54,966 bases of DNA from UBA4717 sp002404395 (GCA_937902275.1 CALFNW010000090.1:1-54966), one strand, 5' to 3'. Counted from the stretch's first letter, positions 41,883 through 49,830 are shown. Made by a program: numbers and translations. Notes: generated from the letters alone by a model not told the origin.

Positions 41883-43613
41883 ATGAAAAAATTGATGCTT
41901 GGCAACGAGGCGGTTGCCAGGGGACTGTATGAAGCCGGCGTCGTGTTGGTTTCAAGCTATCCGGGAACTCCGAGTACCGAGATAACCGAGGCGGCGGCAA
42001 AATATGACGAAGTTTATGCGGAATGGGCACCGAACGAAAAGGTCGCGCTTGAGGTCGCGCTCGGCGCGGCACTCGGCGGAGGCAGATCGTTTTGCGGAAT
42101 GAAGCACGTGGGGCTTAACGTTGCCGCGGACCCGCTGTTTATTACTTCATACGTCGGGATCAACGCCGGCATGGTGATCGGTGTTGCCGACGACCCGGGC
42201 ATGCATTCTTCACAGAACGAACAGGACAGCCGCCATTATGCGGAAGCGGCGAAGTTGCCTATGCTTGAACCGTCGGATTCAGAGGAATGTCTTGAGTTTA
42301 CAAAGCTCGCGTACGATTATTCCGAACGCTTCGATACTCCTTTTATACTCAGACTTAATACGAGAGTTTCACACTCTCAGTCGCCGGTTGAACAAAGCGA
42401 GCGGGTCGAGCATGAGCTCAAGCCTTATGAAAAGGATGCCGCAAAGCACGTGATGATGCCTGCAAATGCCAGACCGCGACATATTGAAGTCGAAAAACGG
42501 CTTGCCGCGCTTGAAAAATTTGCGGAGGAATGTGAATTTAACCGCGAGATAGATAACGCGACCGAACTTGGAATAATTACTTCGGGTCCGTCGTTCAATT
42601 ATGCCCGTGAGGTATTCGGAGCTTCCGCTTCATATCTGAAGCTCGGCTTGGTGTTCCCGTTTGCCGACGGGCTTTTGCGCCGATTCTGCGCAAAGCATAA
42701 GCGCGTAATAGTTATTGAGGAGCTTGACCCGTTTATCGAAACGCATTGCCGCGCTCTGGGGCTTTCGGTCGAGGGCAAGGAGCTGCTCGGAAATATCGGT
42801 GAGTTTTCACAAGAACTGCTTGCCGAAAAATTACTCGGCAAAAAGCCGGAGTTCAGAGTGCTTGACGAAAATATCCCCGTGCGTCCCCCCGTGCTTTGCC
42901 CCGGATGCCCGCATCGCGGTCTGTTCTTTGTCTTAAGGAAGCTCGGGGTCACCGTCAGCGGTGATATCGGTTGTTACACGCTCGGCGCTGCCGCGCCGCT
43001 TTCGGCTATGGATACCTGCCTTTGCATGGGCGCGTCGGTCTCGGCGCTTCACGGTTTCAACAAGGTTCGCGGGGAGTCGAACAAAAGTGTAGCTGTGATC
43101 GGCGATTCCACATTTATGCATTCGGGCATGACCGGACTTGCGAATATTACATACAATAAAGGCAACTCTACGGTCATAATTCTTGACAACAGCATAACCG
43201 GCATGACCGGTCACCAACAGAATCCCTGTACGGGATATACGCTCAAGGGCGAGGCGGTTCACGGTATAATGCTTGAAAATATCGCGCGCGCGGTGGGCGT
43301 TGAGCCTGAGCATATCAGAATAACCGACCCGAATGATCTTGAAAGTACCGAACGTGTGATAAAGGAAGAGCTTGACGCGGACCTGCCGTCGGTGATAATC
43401 TGTCGCAGACCCTGCGCATTGCTTAAATATGTGAAGCACAACCCGCCGCTTAAAGTCGATGCTGCAAAATGCGTCGGTTGCCGTGCATGTATGAAGGTGG
43501 GGTGCCCCTGTATTTCGATCGACGGTGTAAAAGCTAAGATCGACGCAACACTCTGCGTCGGATGCGGACTTTGCCCTCAGCTTTGCCGCAGAGGTGCGAT
43601 CGTAAAGTCGTGA
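41883..43613 (+). CDS. iorA: Indolepyruvate ferredoxin oxidoreductase alpha subunit
   Basis: Thiamine-diphosphate enzyme that oxidatively decarboxylates aryl pyruvates from aromatic amino acids to acyl-CoA, reducing ferredoxin. The 576-residue subunit has the pyrimidine-binding N-terminal domain (SSYPGTPSTEITEAAAKY), the ThDP-binding domain (SGDIGCYTLGAAAPL, about 360-374; VIGDSTFMHSGMTGL), and two C-terminal [4Fe-4S] motifs (CVGCRACMKVGCPC and CVGCGLCPQLCRR). SD GAAAGG lies 11 nt before the ATG. iorB follows after 43 bp, so the full enzyme is encoded. Confidence 0.95.
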   Translation: MKKLMLGNEAVARGLYEAGVVLVSSYPGTPSTEITEAAAKYDEVYAEWAPNEKVALEVALGAALGGGRSFCGMKHVGLNVAADPLFITSYVGINAGMVIGVADDPGMHSSQNEQDSRHYAEAAKLPMLEPSDSEECLEFTKLAYDYSERFDTPFILRLNTRVSHSQSPVEQSERVEHELKPYEKDAAKHVMMPANARPRHIEVEKRLAALEKFAEECEFNREIDNATELGIITSGPSFNYAREVFGASASYLKLGLVFPFADGLLRRFCAKHKRVIVIEELDPFIETHCRALGLSVEGKELLGNIGEFSQELLAEKLLGKKPEFRVLDENIPVRPPVLCPGCPHRGLFFVLRKLGVTVSGDIGCYTLGAAAPLSAMDTCLCMGASVSALHGFNKVRGESNKSVAVIGDSTFMHSGMTGLANITYNKGNSTVIILDNSITGMTGHQQNPCTGYTLKGEAVHGIMLENIARAVGVEPEHIRITDPNDLESTERVIKEELDADLPSVIICRRPCALLKYVKHNPPLKVDAAKCVGCRACMKVGCPCISIDGVKAKIDATLCVGCGLCPQLCRRGAIVKS

Positions 43614-43629
43614 TCACGCTGAAAATTGA

Positions 43630-43644
43630 GCCGGCTACGCCGGT
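43630..43644 (+). repeat. RBS-proximal hairpin upstream of iorB
   Basis: GCCGGC-TAC-GCCGGT, directly followed by ATGAGG, the SD region. Preceded by CACGCTGAAAATTGAG, which echoes the link of the long element. Confidence 0.7.
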
Positions 43645-43656
43645 ATGAGGATAAAA

Positions 43657-44235
43657 ATGCTCGGAAAGAATATAATGATCGTCGGTGTCGGCGGGCAGGG
43701 GTCATTGCTTGCCAGCCGCATACTCGGCAACGCCGTAATGCTTGAAGGATATGATGTTAAGGTATCCGAAGTCCACGGAATGAGTCAGCGCGGCGGTTCG
43801 GTAGTTACATATGTAAAATTCGGTGACAATGTTGCTTCTCCGATGATCTGCCGCGGGGAAGCGGATATAATAATGTCGTTTGAACTGCTTGAAGCGGCAA
43901 GATGGTTGCCATACCTCAAACCCGACGGCATAATTATTACGAATACACAGAAGATCAATCCGATGCCGGTGGTCACGGGCGCGGCAAAGTATCCCGAGGA
44001 GCTTGAAAAAAAGCTTGCGGACACAGGCGCGAGAGTGATCGCGGCGGACGCGCTTGCCATAGCAAGGGAAGCGGGAAGCGAAAAAGCGGTAAACGTGGCG
44101 TTGATCGGACTGATGTCGCACGCGCTCGGACTTGACGCGGAAATATTGCGCCGTGCGATCGAAATAAGTGTGCCGCTAAAGTTCCTTGAGCTTAATCTTA
44201 AAGCTTTTGAGCTTGGAGCTGCGGCAATTGCATAA
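43657..44235 (+). CDS. iorB: Indolepyruvate ferredoxin oxidoreductase beta subunit
   Basis: Gamma-type domain subunit of the 2-oxoacid:ferredoxin oxidoreductase superfamily, 192 residues. It shows NIMIVGVGGQGSLLASRILGN (about 5-25) and SEVHGMSQRGGSVVTYVKFG (about 38-57), both hallmarks of the family, and completes the enzyme with IorA. The second ATG is chosen, as GAGG lies 7 nt upstream; the first, four codons earlier, lies at the hairpin end. Its stop is followed by a terminator. Confidence 0.94.
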   Translation: MLGKNIMIVGVGGQGSLLASRILGNAVMLEGYDVKVSEVHGMSQRGGSVVTYVKFGDNVASPMICRGEADIIMSFELLEAARWLPYLKPDGIIITNTQKINPMPVVTGAAKYPEELEKKLADTGARVIAADALAIAREAGSEKAVNVALIGLMSHALGLDAEILRRAIEISVPLKFLELNLKAFELGAAAIA

Positions 44236-44274
44236 AAATCACCCGTGCGTACTACAAGTATGCACGGGTGATTT
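44236..44274. terminator. Bidirectional terminator after iorB
   Basis: AAATCACCCGTGCGTACT pairs with AGTATGCACGGGTGATTT (one G-T or mismatch), loop ACA. It stands between convergent iorB and the stalk-domain protein gene. Confidence 0.85.
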
Positions 44275-44286
44275 GCTGTAAAGAAA

Positions 44287-45045
44287 TTATTTGTAGAGTC
44301 CGAGGTCGGTGAGATAAATGTAACCTCGATTGTCTTGAGAATAATAATATATTTCAAGTTGGTTTACGCCTTCAACGTCAATATCAAGTGTGAACGGCAG
44401 AGTCTTGGTTACTCCGGTTGCTTTGTACAGCAGCTTTCCGTCACCGTAAAATTCAACGTCGGCTTGAGAAGGAGCTTCTTTGCCGGGCAGAGCGATTATT
44501 CCGGTGAGCTTGCGGTACTGACTGTTTAAGGCATAGGCTTGATAAATGTCGGAATTATTATAGTTTTCAAGTATGCGATATCCATTGTTGCGATTAACAT
44601 ATACTGCCAATCCGTTGGTGTAGGTTTTACCGTTCGCGTCGGTTACGGTGCGGTCATTGACGTGTCCGAATACTTCGATATTATTGCCGGAATCACCTTC
44701 CCGATAATCTGTCCATTGCATATCGCTCAGATATGCGTCCGGCTGATTCTGATCTTTTTTGCCGAGGTAAACGCTCTGTGTTTTGCCGTCCCACATCACT
44801 TCTTTTCCGAGGGCTTCGCCGACTGCGCGAACCGGAAGATATGTAGTGCCGTTGTATATGAACGGTTCGACCGGATTGCCTTTTGCGTCCTTTGGTACGA
44901 TCTCGGCACCGTCAATATAAAGCTTGATATTATTGTAAACTACATTGATATTGCGCGAGAGGTCGTCAGCCATTACAGCTGCTCCGCCGGCGAGAACCGT
45001 GCAGGCAACGCCTGCCGCGATAAGTCCTTTTGCAAATTTTTTCAT
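44287..45045 (-). CDS. Secreted protein with copper-amine-oxidase-N stalk domain and NPCBM-like domain
   Basis: 252 residues with a signal peptide (1-26, ending AAVMA). Residues 30-95 are a copper amine oxidase N-terminal-like stalk domain (IKLYIDGAEIVPKDAKGNPVEPFIYNGTTYLPVRAVGEALG), common in secreted clostridial proteins. Residues about 105-252 look like an NPCBM/galactose-binding-type beta domain (FGHVNDRTVTDANGKTYTNGLAV, VNQLEIYYYSQ). It probably binds cell-wall or extracellular carbohydrate, not copper. SD AAAGGAACGG precedes the ATG. Confidence 0.85.
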   Translation of the reverse strand: MKKFAKGLIAAGVACTVLAGGAAVMADDLSRNINVVYNNIKLYIDGAEIVPKDAKGNPVEPFIYNGTTYLPVRAVGEALGKEVMWDGKTQSVYLGKKDQNQPDAYLSDMQWTDYREGDSGNNIEVFGHVNDRTVTDANGKTYTNGLAVYVNRNNGYRILENYNNSDIYQAYALNSQYRKLTGIIALPGKEAPSQADVEFYGDGKLLYKATGVTKTLPFTLDIDVEGVNQLEIYYYSQDNRGYIYLTDLGLYK

Positions 45046-45238
45046 TATAAAACCGTTCCTTTCCGCTGCGCCAAAGACGCGGGAATAATGAAACCCGTCT
45101 GTCGTAACGCAGTATTTAAAAAGTGCGATCCGCGAGCCGTGATGTTATTTTCGGACTGTCGCATGACGGCAGCCTTTTTGCCGCTTCGGGCGGCGTTTGA
45201 ATCGGATGATTTTAGCTTTTTCGCGTGCATTTTGGGGC

Positions 45239-45379
45239 TTACTTGCCGTATTTTTCTTCAAGTCTCTTTTTTGTCGCGTCCAGTTTTGCCATTTCGCGTG
45301 CGTGGACTAATGCCCAAAGCACTTCGATCACGGCGAATACGGCTATAATCATAATTGCCACACCGATTATCATGTCCAT
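45239..45379 (-). CDS. 46-residue single-pass membrane protein
   Basis: A small frame with a clear SD (CAGGAG, 9 nt before ATG) and the family leader hairpin next to it. MDMIIGVAIMIIAVFAVIEVLWALV is one membrane helix, and the rest (HAREMAKLDATKKRLEEKYGK) is a charged cytosolic helix. It is divergent from the XRE regulator gene and has a consensus promoter that reads through that regulator's likely operator, so the regulator probably controls it. No family recognised. Confidence 0.65.
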   Translation of the reverse strand: MDMIIGVAIMIIAVFAVIEVLWALVHAREMAKLDATKKRLEEKYGK

Positions 45380-45390
45380 TTTTTTCTCCT

Positions 45391-45405
45391 GCCGTCGCAG
45401 ACGGC
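45391..45405 (-). repeat. RBS-proximal hairpin upstream of 46-residue gene
   Basis: On the coding strand GCCGTC-TGC-GACGGC, preceded by TGAG and followed directly by the SD AGGAG. The stem sequence differs from the other members, but position, length and loop size are kept. Confidence 0.65.
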
Positions 45406-45472
45406 TCATACCGTTACAACTTCATGATAAAATATCATGCTTACTTAAAAGAGGGCTCGCTTCACGCCGTTT

Positions 45473-45541
45473 TGACATTCACTGAATGTCATTATTTTTA
45501 TAATATCACACTATAATAGAAATGTCAAGCACTGAATGTCA
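45473..45541. promoter_or_regulatory. Palindromic operators between 46-residue gene and XRE regulator
   Basis: TGACATTCA-C-TGAATGTCA is a perfect 9+1+9 palindrome (45473-45491). A further TGAATGTCA half-site lies at 45533-45541 and AATGTCA at 45521-45527. They bracket AT-rich -10 regions for both directions, including TATAAT at 45512-45517 for the plus strand. These are probable binding sites of the adjacent XRE protein. Confidence 0.7.
45500..45528 (-). promoter_or_regulatory. Sigma-A promoter of 46-residue gene
   Basis: TTGACA (45528-45523), 17 bp, TATTAT (45505-45500) on the minus strand. The palindrome at 45473-45491 lies just downstream of its start site. Confidence 0.75.
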
Positions 45542-45557
45542 AAAACGGTGGGGTATT

Positions 45558-45854
45558 ATGTTCAAAAACAAAACGGCGATCGGGAGAAATAATGTGTGCG
45601 GTGAAAAGATCCGTGAACTGAGACTCGGATCGGAGTCCAAGATGTCTCAGCGAATGTTAGCGGAAAAACTCCAGCTTATGGGAATTGACGTTGACAAAAA
45701 TGCGATCCAGCGTATTGAAAGCGGCGATAGATTTGTAACCGATATTGAGCTTATTGCACTAAGGGCGGTCTTTGAAGTTACCTATACGGAGTTGCTTGAA
45801 TACGGGCGGGAGCACGGCACCGACAAAGAGTCCGACTCGGGAAAAAAGCAATAA
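45558..45854 (+). CDS. XRE family helix-turn-helix regulator
   Basis: 98-residue DNA-binding protein. The helix-turn-helix lies at about 12-70 (GEKIRELRLGSESKMSQRMLAEKL, then DKNAIQRIESGDRFVTDIELIALRAVFEV), typical of Cro/C1-type regulators. The C-terminal tail is charged (HGTDKESDSGKK) with no sensing domain. The ATG at 45558 is preferred over an upstream frame that runs through the operator. Next to it are palindromic operator-like sites and a divergent small membrane protein gene, so autoregulation with control of that gene is likely. Confidence 0.85.
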   Translation: MFKNKTAIGRNNVCGEKIRELRLGSESKMSQRMLAEKLQLMGIDVDKNAIQRIESGDRFVTDIELIALRAVFEVTYTELLEYGREHGTDKESDSGKKQ

Positions 45855-45896
45855 TTGACGGTAATGCTGTGAAAAACAGGAAAAGTATTCGGATAA

Positions 45897-45926
45897 TTGA
45901 CATCTGCGTCAGTAATGTGTTATAAT
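45897..45926 (+). promoter_or_regulatory. Sigma-A promoter of flavodoxin gene
   Basis: TTGACA, 18 bp, TATAAT, 53 bp before the ATG at 45979. Confidence 0.8.
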
Positions 45927-45978
45927 CTGCTTGCAGGCAAAACTGTGTTATATCCGAACGAAAGGAAAGGTAGTAGTT

Positions 45979-46452
45979 ATGAAAAAACTTGTAGCTTATT
46001 TTTCGGCGAGCGGAGTAACCGCAAAAGCTGCCGAGAGACTTGCCGAGGCGATCGGCGCGGATCTTTTTGAGATCAAGCCTGAGGTGCCGTATACGGATGC
46101 GGATCTGAATTGGCAGAATAAACACAGCCGCAGCTCGATTGAGATGAACGACCCGGCTTCCCGTCCCGAAATTGCCGAAAAGCTTGACAATATGAGTGAT
46201 TATGACACTATATTTGTCGGATTTCCGATCTGGTGGTATATAGCCCCCACGATAATAAATACTTTTATCGAGAGCTATGACCTTTCCGGCAGGACTTTGA
46301 TCCCGTTTGCAACCTCAGGGGGCAGCGGAATGGGTAAAACGGTTGAAAAGCTGAAGGCGCTTTATCCCACTGTCAATTTCAAGGAGGGCAAAATCGTCAA
46401 CGGAATGAGCGCTAAGGCTCTCAAAGAGTGGGCGAATGGTCTGCTTTCATGA
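45979..46452 (+). CDS. Flavodoxin family protein
   Basis: FMN-binding redox protein, 157 residues. The N-terminal strand and phosphate loop is LVAYFSASGVTAKAAERLAEAIG (a less common phosphate loop than the TGNT of classical flavodoxin), followed by IFVGFPIWWYIAPTIINTFIE, whose Trp stacks on the flavin ring, and TSGGSGMGKTVEKL. This fits the NAD(P)H-oxidoreductase-like flavodoxins common in gut Clostridia. AAAGGAAAGG precedes the ATG. Monocistronic. The partner is unknown. Confidence 0.9.
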   Translation: MKKLVAYFSASGVTAKAAERLAEAIGADLFEIKPEVPYTDADLNWQNKHSRSSIEMNDPASRPEIAEKLDNMSDYDTIFVGFPIWWYIAPTIINTFIESYDLSGRTLIPFATSGGSGMGKTVEKLKALYPTVNFKEGKIVNGMSAKALKEWANGLLS

Positions 46453-46476
46453 TCCGTTCGGCCTTACGGGCAAAAT

Positions 46477-46525
46477 AAAAAGCGGGTGTTAAAAACTCAA
46501 AATGAGTTTTTAACACCCGCTTTTT
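46477..46525. repeat. Perfect 23-bp palindrome, GGTGTTAAAAA family
   Basis: Arms of 23 bp around an AAA centre; each arm reads AAAAAGCGGGTGTTAAAA then ACTCA. It may act as flavodoxin terminator. The arm sequence is shared with 8641-8685, where the GC pairs near the base differ in matched fashion. Confidence 0.75.
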
Positions 46526-46568
46526 ATGCCTGACGTCGGGTACCGCGCCGCCGTTTCGAAAAGCCGAA

Positions 46569-46608
46569 GGCGCCTTGGCAAAAACGACCAAAGATCGCTT
46601 TGCCAAGG
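46569..46608 (-). terminator. Hairpin at the 3' end of nnr
   Basis: CGCCTTGGCAAA pairs with TTTGCCAAGGCG (12 bp) around a loop of about 16 nt. On the minus strand it lies 27 bp past the nnr stop and is followed by CTTCGGCTTTT, a second small hairpin with a short T run. Probable terminator. Confidence 0.6.
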
Positions 46609-46634
46609 CGTATAGATACGGTGCTTTCGGGAAG

Positions 46635-48131
46635 CTAATTCTTTGAAACTTCGCTCATGAGCTTGCCGACTTCATCGGCAATATCGTGTGCAAGCATTGA
46701 ATATTCGCCAAGCCGTGCGGCGGCACGGTCGCCGCCGAGCGCATGAAGATATACGCCGATCCGAGCCGCGTCGGACGGACCGATGCCCTGTGATGCAAGC
46801 GAGGCGATGATCCCGGCAAGCGTGTCGCCCGAGCCGCCCTTTGCCATGCCGCTGTTACCGGCGGTATTTAAAAAAGTTGCTTCTCCGACTGCGGCGACTG
46901 CGGTTCGGGCATCCTTGAGCACGCATATCGCACCGGTCGCCCGTGCGTATTCTTCGGCGGATCCGATAACGGAGCCCGACAGCTCTGCAATGCTTTTGCC
47001 GGTCAGTCGAGCCATTTCACCGAGGTGAGGCGTCACGATCCTTGATTTCAGATACGGGATCAGTTCAGGTGTTTCGGCGATGATGTTAAGCGCATCGGCA
47101 TCGACTACCGTTGGAATATTTGACGCTTCAAGCGTATATGTCAGAAGAGCCTTTGCGGTTTGACTTTTGGAAAGACCCGGACCAATCACCACGGCAGAAG
47201 CCGAATTTATTGCGGCGGCAAGCTTGTCGTAATCCGGCGCGGCGCCGCTTTCATAGACGGTAACGATCGCTTCGGGCAGTGCGCGCCGCACGGTGTCGGC
47301 GATCTTTGAATCGGTAAACACTTCAACCAGACCGCAACCGCTTTTATATGCGGCGCCGGCGGCAAGGAGTGCGGCACCGCTCATATTTTCGCTTCCGGCG
47401 ATCACAAGCACTCTGCCGTAACTGCCCTTGTTTGAATATCTTCTTCTTTCGGGGATCATTGAAAGATCCTTTTCGTTATATGTATAAACGAAGCGGTCGC
47501 ATTTGCCGCACAGATCGGCATAAATACCGATATCTCGGACCAAAAGCCTGCCGCAGTAGTCGGCTCCCGGATACAGAAGCTGTCCGCGCTTTGCATAGGC
47601 AAAAGTGACCGTCAGGTCGGCTTTGACCGCGTGCGCATATATTTTTCCGGAGTCGGCGCATATGCCGGATGGCATATCGACCGAAATTATCCGCGCATAC
47701 GAATCGTTTATCATTTCGATCAGTTCTGCAAGCTTTCCGTCGATATCGCGCGAGATCCCAATGCCGAACAAGGCATCGACGATTATCGTGTATTCACGAA
47801 AGTCCGGGTCGCTTATGAATCTGACCCGACTTCTTGCGGCAGAATCGTATTCCGCTTTTACGAGTCCGCGCAACGCGCCGTAGCTTCCGGCAAGATATAC
47901 CTCGGTGTTATAGAAGCGATGAATGATCCGTGCGAGCGCAAGTCCGTCAGCTCCATTGTTCCCGGTCCCGCAGACGATAAGTATCTTAGAGGTGTCAAAG
48001 CCCGATTGCTTTATTGCTTCCGCGCAGGCAAGCGCGGCGCGCTCCATCAGCACTTCGGAGGAGACTCCGATCGAGCTTGAAGTCATACAGTCGATATTTC
48101 GCATTTCTTCCGAGGTCAGCAGGTATTTCAT
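46635..48131 (-). CDS. nnr: Bifunctional NAD(P)H-hydrate epimerase/dehydratase
   Basis: Repairs hydrated NAD(P)H. The 498-residue protein is a fusion: YjeF_N epimerase (about 1-215; CGTGNNGADGLALARI at about 49-64, VDALFGIG, SVDMPSGICADSG) and ADP-dependent dehydratase of the ribokinase fold (about 225-498; IAGSENMSGAALLAAGAA, VIGPGLSKS, VTPHLGEMARLTG, NSGMAKGGSGDTLAGIIA). Length and order match the E. coli protein. The start has GGG as SD. A long leader element lies upstream, downstream of the RNHCP gene. Confidence 0.95.
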   Translation of the reverse strand: MKYLLTSEEMRNIDCMTSSSIGVSSEVLMERAALACAEAIKQSGFDTSKILIVCGTGNNGADGLALARIIHRFYNTEVYLAGSYGALRGLVKAEYDSAARSRVRFISDPDFREYTIIVDALFGIGISRDIDGKLAELIEMINDSYARIISVDMPSGICADSGKIYAHAVKADLTVTFAYAKRGQLLYPGADYCGRLLVRDIGIYADLCGKCDRFVYTYNEKDLSMIPERRRYSNKGSYGRVLVIAGSENMSGAALLAAGAAYKSGCGLVEVFTDSKIADTVRRALPEAIVTVYESGAAPDYDKLAAAINSASAVVIGPGLSKSQTAKALLTYTLEASNIPTVVDADALNIIAETPELIPYLKSRIVTPHLGEMARLTGKSIAELSGSVIGSAEEYARATGAICVLKDARTAVAAVGEATFLNTAGNSGMAKGGSGDTLAGIIASLASQGIGPSDAARIGVYLHALGGDRAAARLGEYSMLAHDIADEVGKLMSEVSKN

Positions 48132-48143
48132 AATAATCCCAAT

Positions 48144-48256
48144 GTCGGCGAAGCCGACTCAAAAAGTAAACTTAAAATTTCACGCCGACCGCGGCACGGA
48201 AATTTGCGGTGTGAAACCTGAAACTTCATTTGGCGAAGTTCGCGTTTTCACACCGC
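48144..48256 (-). repeat. Leader element upstream of nnr
   Basis: On the coding strand: P0 GCGGTGTGAAA (48256-48246) pairs TTTCACACCGC (48216-48206), 11 bp. P1 AAATTT pairs AAATTT (48205-48200 with 48180-48175). Link TTTACTTTTTGAG. P4 GTCGGC-TTC-GCCGAC (48158-48144), then ATTGGG as SD and ATG. P0 is 3 bp longer than in the ligA copy and all added bases are paired. Confidence 0.8.
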
Positions 48257-48297
48257 TTGCCGTGCGTGCATGGCGGCAAACGGTTCGCATTTTCAGC

Positions 48298-48627
48298 TTA
48301 TCTTTCGACTGCCGTAAGCTTTATAAGAAGTCCGATATCGTCGGGCTGAACTGCGGCGGGATACGCCGCGCGGTTGCGGTGAGCTTTGCCGCATTTTTCA
48401 CATACATAGTTGATTATGTATCCGCGCTTCGAATCGGGTGTGACGCTGACGGGACGCAGCTTGCCGCCGCATTCGTTGGCGCGGTCGCCCGGATTTATAT
48501 CAACATGAAGCGAATAAAGGCATTTCGGGCAATGGTCGCGTGAGCTGGTTTTGAGCGGCAAGACCTCAAAGCCGCAGTTTGCACAGATAAAACCCGAATC
48601 GTTTTTTGAGAATCTTTTGGTTTCCAA
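48298..48627 (-). CDS. RNHCP domain zinc-ribbon protein
   Basis: 109-residue protein of the RNHCP family (unknown function). FICANCGFEVLP gives one CxxC, then SRDHCPKCLYSLHVDINPGDR, where the name-giving RNHCP is SRDHCP, then CGGKLRPV and YVCEKCGKAHRNR. Four zinc-ligand pairs suggest a double zinc ribbon. Start is taken as TTG at 48627 with AAAGGA 8 nt upstream; no ATG fits. The frame continues upstream without an SD. It precedes nnr on the same strand by 166 bp. Confidence 0.85.
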   Translation of the reverse strand: METKRFSKNDSGFICANCGFEVLPLKTSSRDHCPKCLYSLHVDINPGDRANECGGKLRPVSVTPDSKRGYIINYVCEKCGKAHRNRAAYPAAVQPDDIGLLIKLTAVER

Positions 48628-48734
48628 GTTTTTTTCCTTTCGGTCAGAGAGCAATTACCAAGAATAAATACATAAGAACGGCAAATGAATAAATCCGTAT
48701 ATCCACATTATATCCGAAAGGAGTCAAAAATACA

Positions 48735-49097
48735 ATGACTAAGTCAAATTTTGTCGTCGGAAAACGTATAGTATATTCGATTTTTTCGACGCTCTTGATA
48801 TATATGATGCTTTGCACGATGACTTTCCCGATGCTTGCCGATGGCGGACATTTCGGGGAGACGGGCGGCAGTACGGAAACATCGGGCGAGTACCCGGAAA
48901 CGACAGGCGATGAAAACAATGCGGATACCGGAGTTATATATGACGGTGAGGACCAAATCGGTGAGCTTGGCAGAAGCGCCGCCGAGGGCACAATGCAAAG
49001 CGGAAACGCCATGGCCGGCACGATAATCGCAGTGGCGATAATCGCGGCAATTATAATCGCAATAATTATTATGATACCGGGAAAAAGCAAAAAATAA
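48735..49097 (+). CDS. Small two-helix membrane protein with acidic linker
   Basis: 120 residues. N-terminal hydrophobic segment (about 12-34, IVYSIFSTLLIYMMLCTMTFPM) may be a signal anchor. A low-complexity acidic Gly/Thr/Glu linker follows (GETGGSTETSGEYPETTGDENN). The C-terminal helix (about 92-114, TIIAVAIIAAIIIAIIIMIPG) ends in a basic GKSKK, so both ends are probably in the membrane with the linker outside. SD AAAGGAG lies 11 nt before the ATG. No family recognised. Confidence 0.55.
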   Translation: MTKSNFVVGKRIVYSIFSTLLIYMMLCTMTFPMLADGGHFGETGGSTETSGEYPETTGDENNADTGVIYDGEDQIGELGRSAAEGTMQSGNAMAGTIIAVAIIAAIIIAIIIMIPGKSKK

Positions 49098-49240
49098 AAA
49101 TGCGGGCTGTTAAAAAATCGATCTTTGATCATTTTTGCCTCAATAACTTTGTTTTTTAACGGCAGGACGGCGGCGTTCTGCCGCCGGGCAATGTCGTGGG
49201 TGCTAAAATTCATCTTGATTTTTTAACACCCCTTACATAA
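49098..49240. repeat. Compound palindrome block, GGTGTTAAAAA family
   Basis: Two palindromic units: GCTGTTAAAAAA ... TTTTTTAACGGC, then GGGTGCTAAAA ... TTTTTTAACACCC, separated by a GGCGGC-GTTCT-GCCGCC hairpin. The outermost arms also pair with each other (TGTTAAAAAATC with GATTTTTTAACA). It could end the upstream transcript. It lies 9 bp before the next promoter. Confidence 0.55.
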
Positions 49241-49248
49241 TCAAGGTA

Positions 49249-49277
49249 TTGAAAAATAACCGATAGTGCGCTATAAT
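49249..49277 (+). promoter_or_regulatory. Sigma-A promoter of ybaK-like gene
   Basis: TTGAAA, 17 bp, TATAAT, 34 bp before the ATG at 49311. Confidence 0.8.
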
Positions 49278-49310
49278 ACAATAAAGAAGTTTAAGACAGG
49301 CGGTGAAACA

Positions 49311-49796
49311 ATGGCGGAAAAGGAAAACAAGACCAACGCTATAAGAAAATTCGACAGCGCGAAAATCAATTACAAGATCCATCGGTACGAGCACGGAGAA
49401 GGCGCGGTTGACGGCAAAACGATCGCCGTATTGCTCGGGATCGATCCGACTAAGATCTTCAAAACGCTCGTGACCCGCGGAAGCGATAAAAATTACTATG
49501 TGTTCGACATTCCGGTTGAGAGGGAGCTTGACTTAAAAAAGGCGGCAAAAGCTGCCGGGGTCAAGTCTGTGGAGATGATCCATGTTGCAGAGATCAATGC
49601 GCTTACGGGATATGTCAGAGGCGGTTGCTCTCCCGTAGGAATGAAAAAACAGTTCAGGACATTTTTTGACTCGAGCGCCGGGGCGCTTGATACCATGCTT
49701 GTCAGTGCGGGAAGAATAGGCTGGCAGATCGAAGCGGCGCCGGGGGATATTGCCTCGTTGTGCGGCGCGCGGTATGCGGAGTTAGTACTTTCATGA
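49311..49796 (+). CDS. ybaK: YbaK/EbsC family Cys-tRNA(Pro) deacylase
   Basis: Hydrolyses cysteine mischarged on tRNA-Pro. 161 residues. YbaK features: NAIRKFDSAKINYKIHRYEH near the N terminus, GIDPTKIFKTLVTRG with the catalytic Lys region (about 43-57), and GYVRGGCSPVGMKKQF (about 102-117). The ATG at 49311 has GGCGGTGAAA upstream and is preferred over an earlier TTG frame start. Length is normal. Monocistronic, with a consensus promoter. htrA follows in the same direction with its own promoter. Confidence 0.92.
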   Translation: MAEKENKTNAIRKFDSAKINYKIHRYEHGEGAVDGKTIAVLLGIDPTKIFKTLVTRGSDKNYYVFDIPVERELDLKKAAKAAGVKSVEMIHVAEINALTGYVRGGCSPVGMKKQFRTFFDSSAGALDTMLVSAGRIGWQIEAAPGDIASLCGARYAELVLS

Positions 49797-49830
49797 GTTT
49801 TTGCGTGATTTTTCATTATACTTTGCTTTT

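Noticed and set aside
40774..42072. Long minus-strand frame across the AraC, thioesterase and iorA genes
   Set aside because: Overlaps three genes with clear family motifs; composition is typical of antisense frames.
45045..45230. Sixty-one-residue minus-strand frame before the stalk-domain gene
   Set aside because: No SD, low-complexity basic composition, and it begins inside the 3' end of the 46-residue gene region; more likely untranslated leader.
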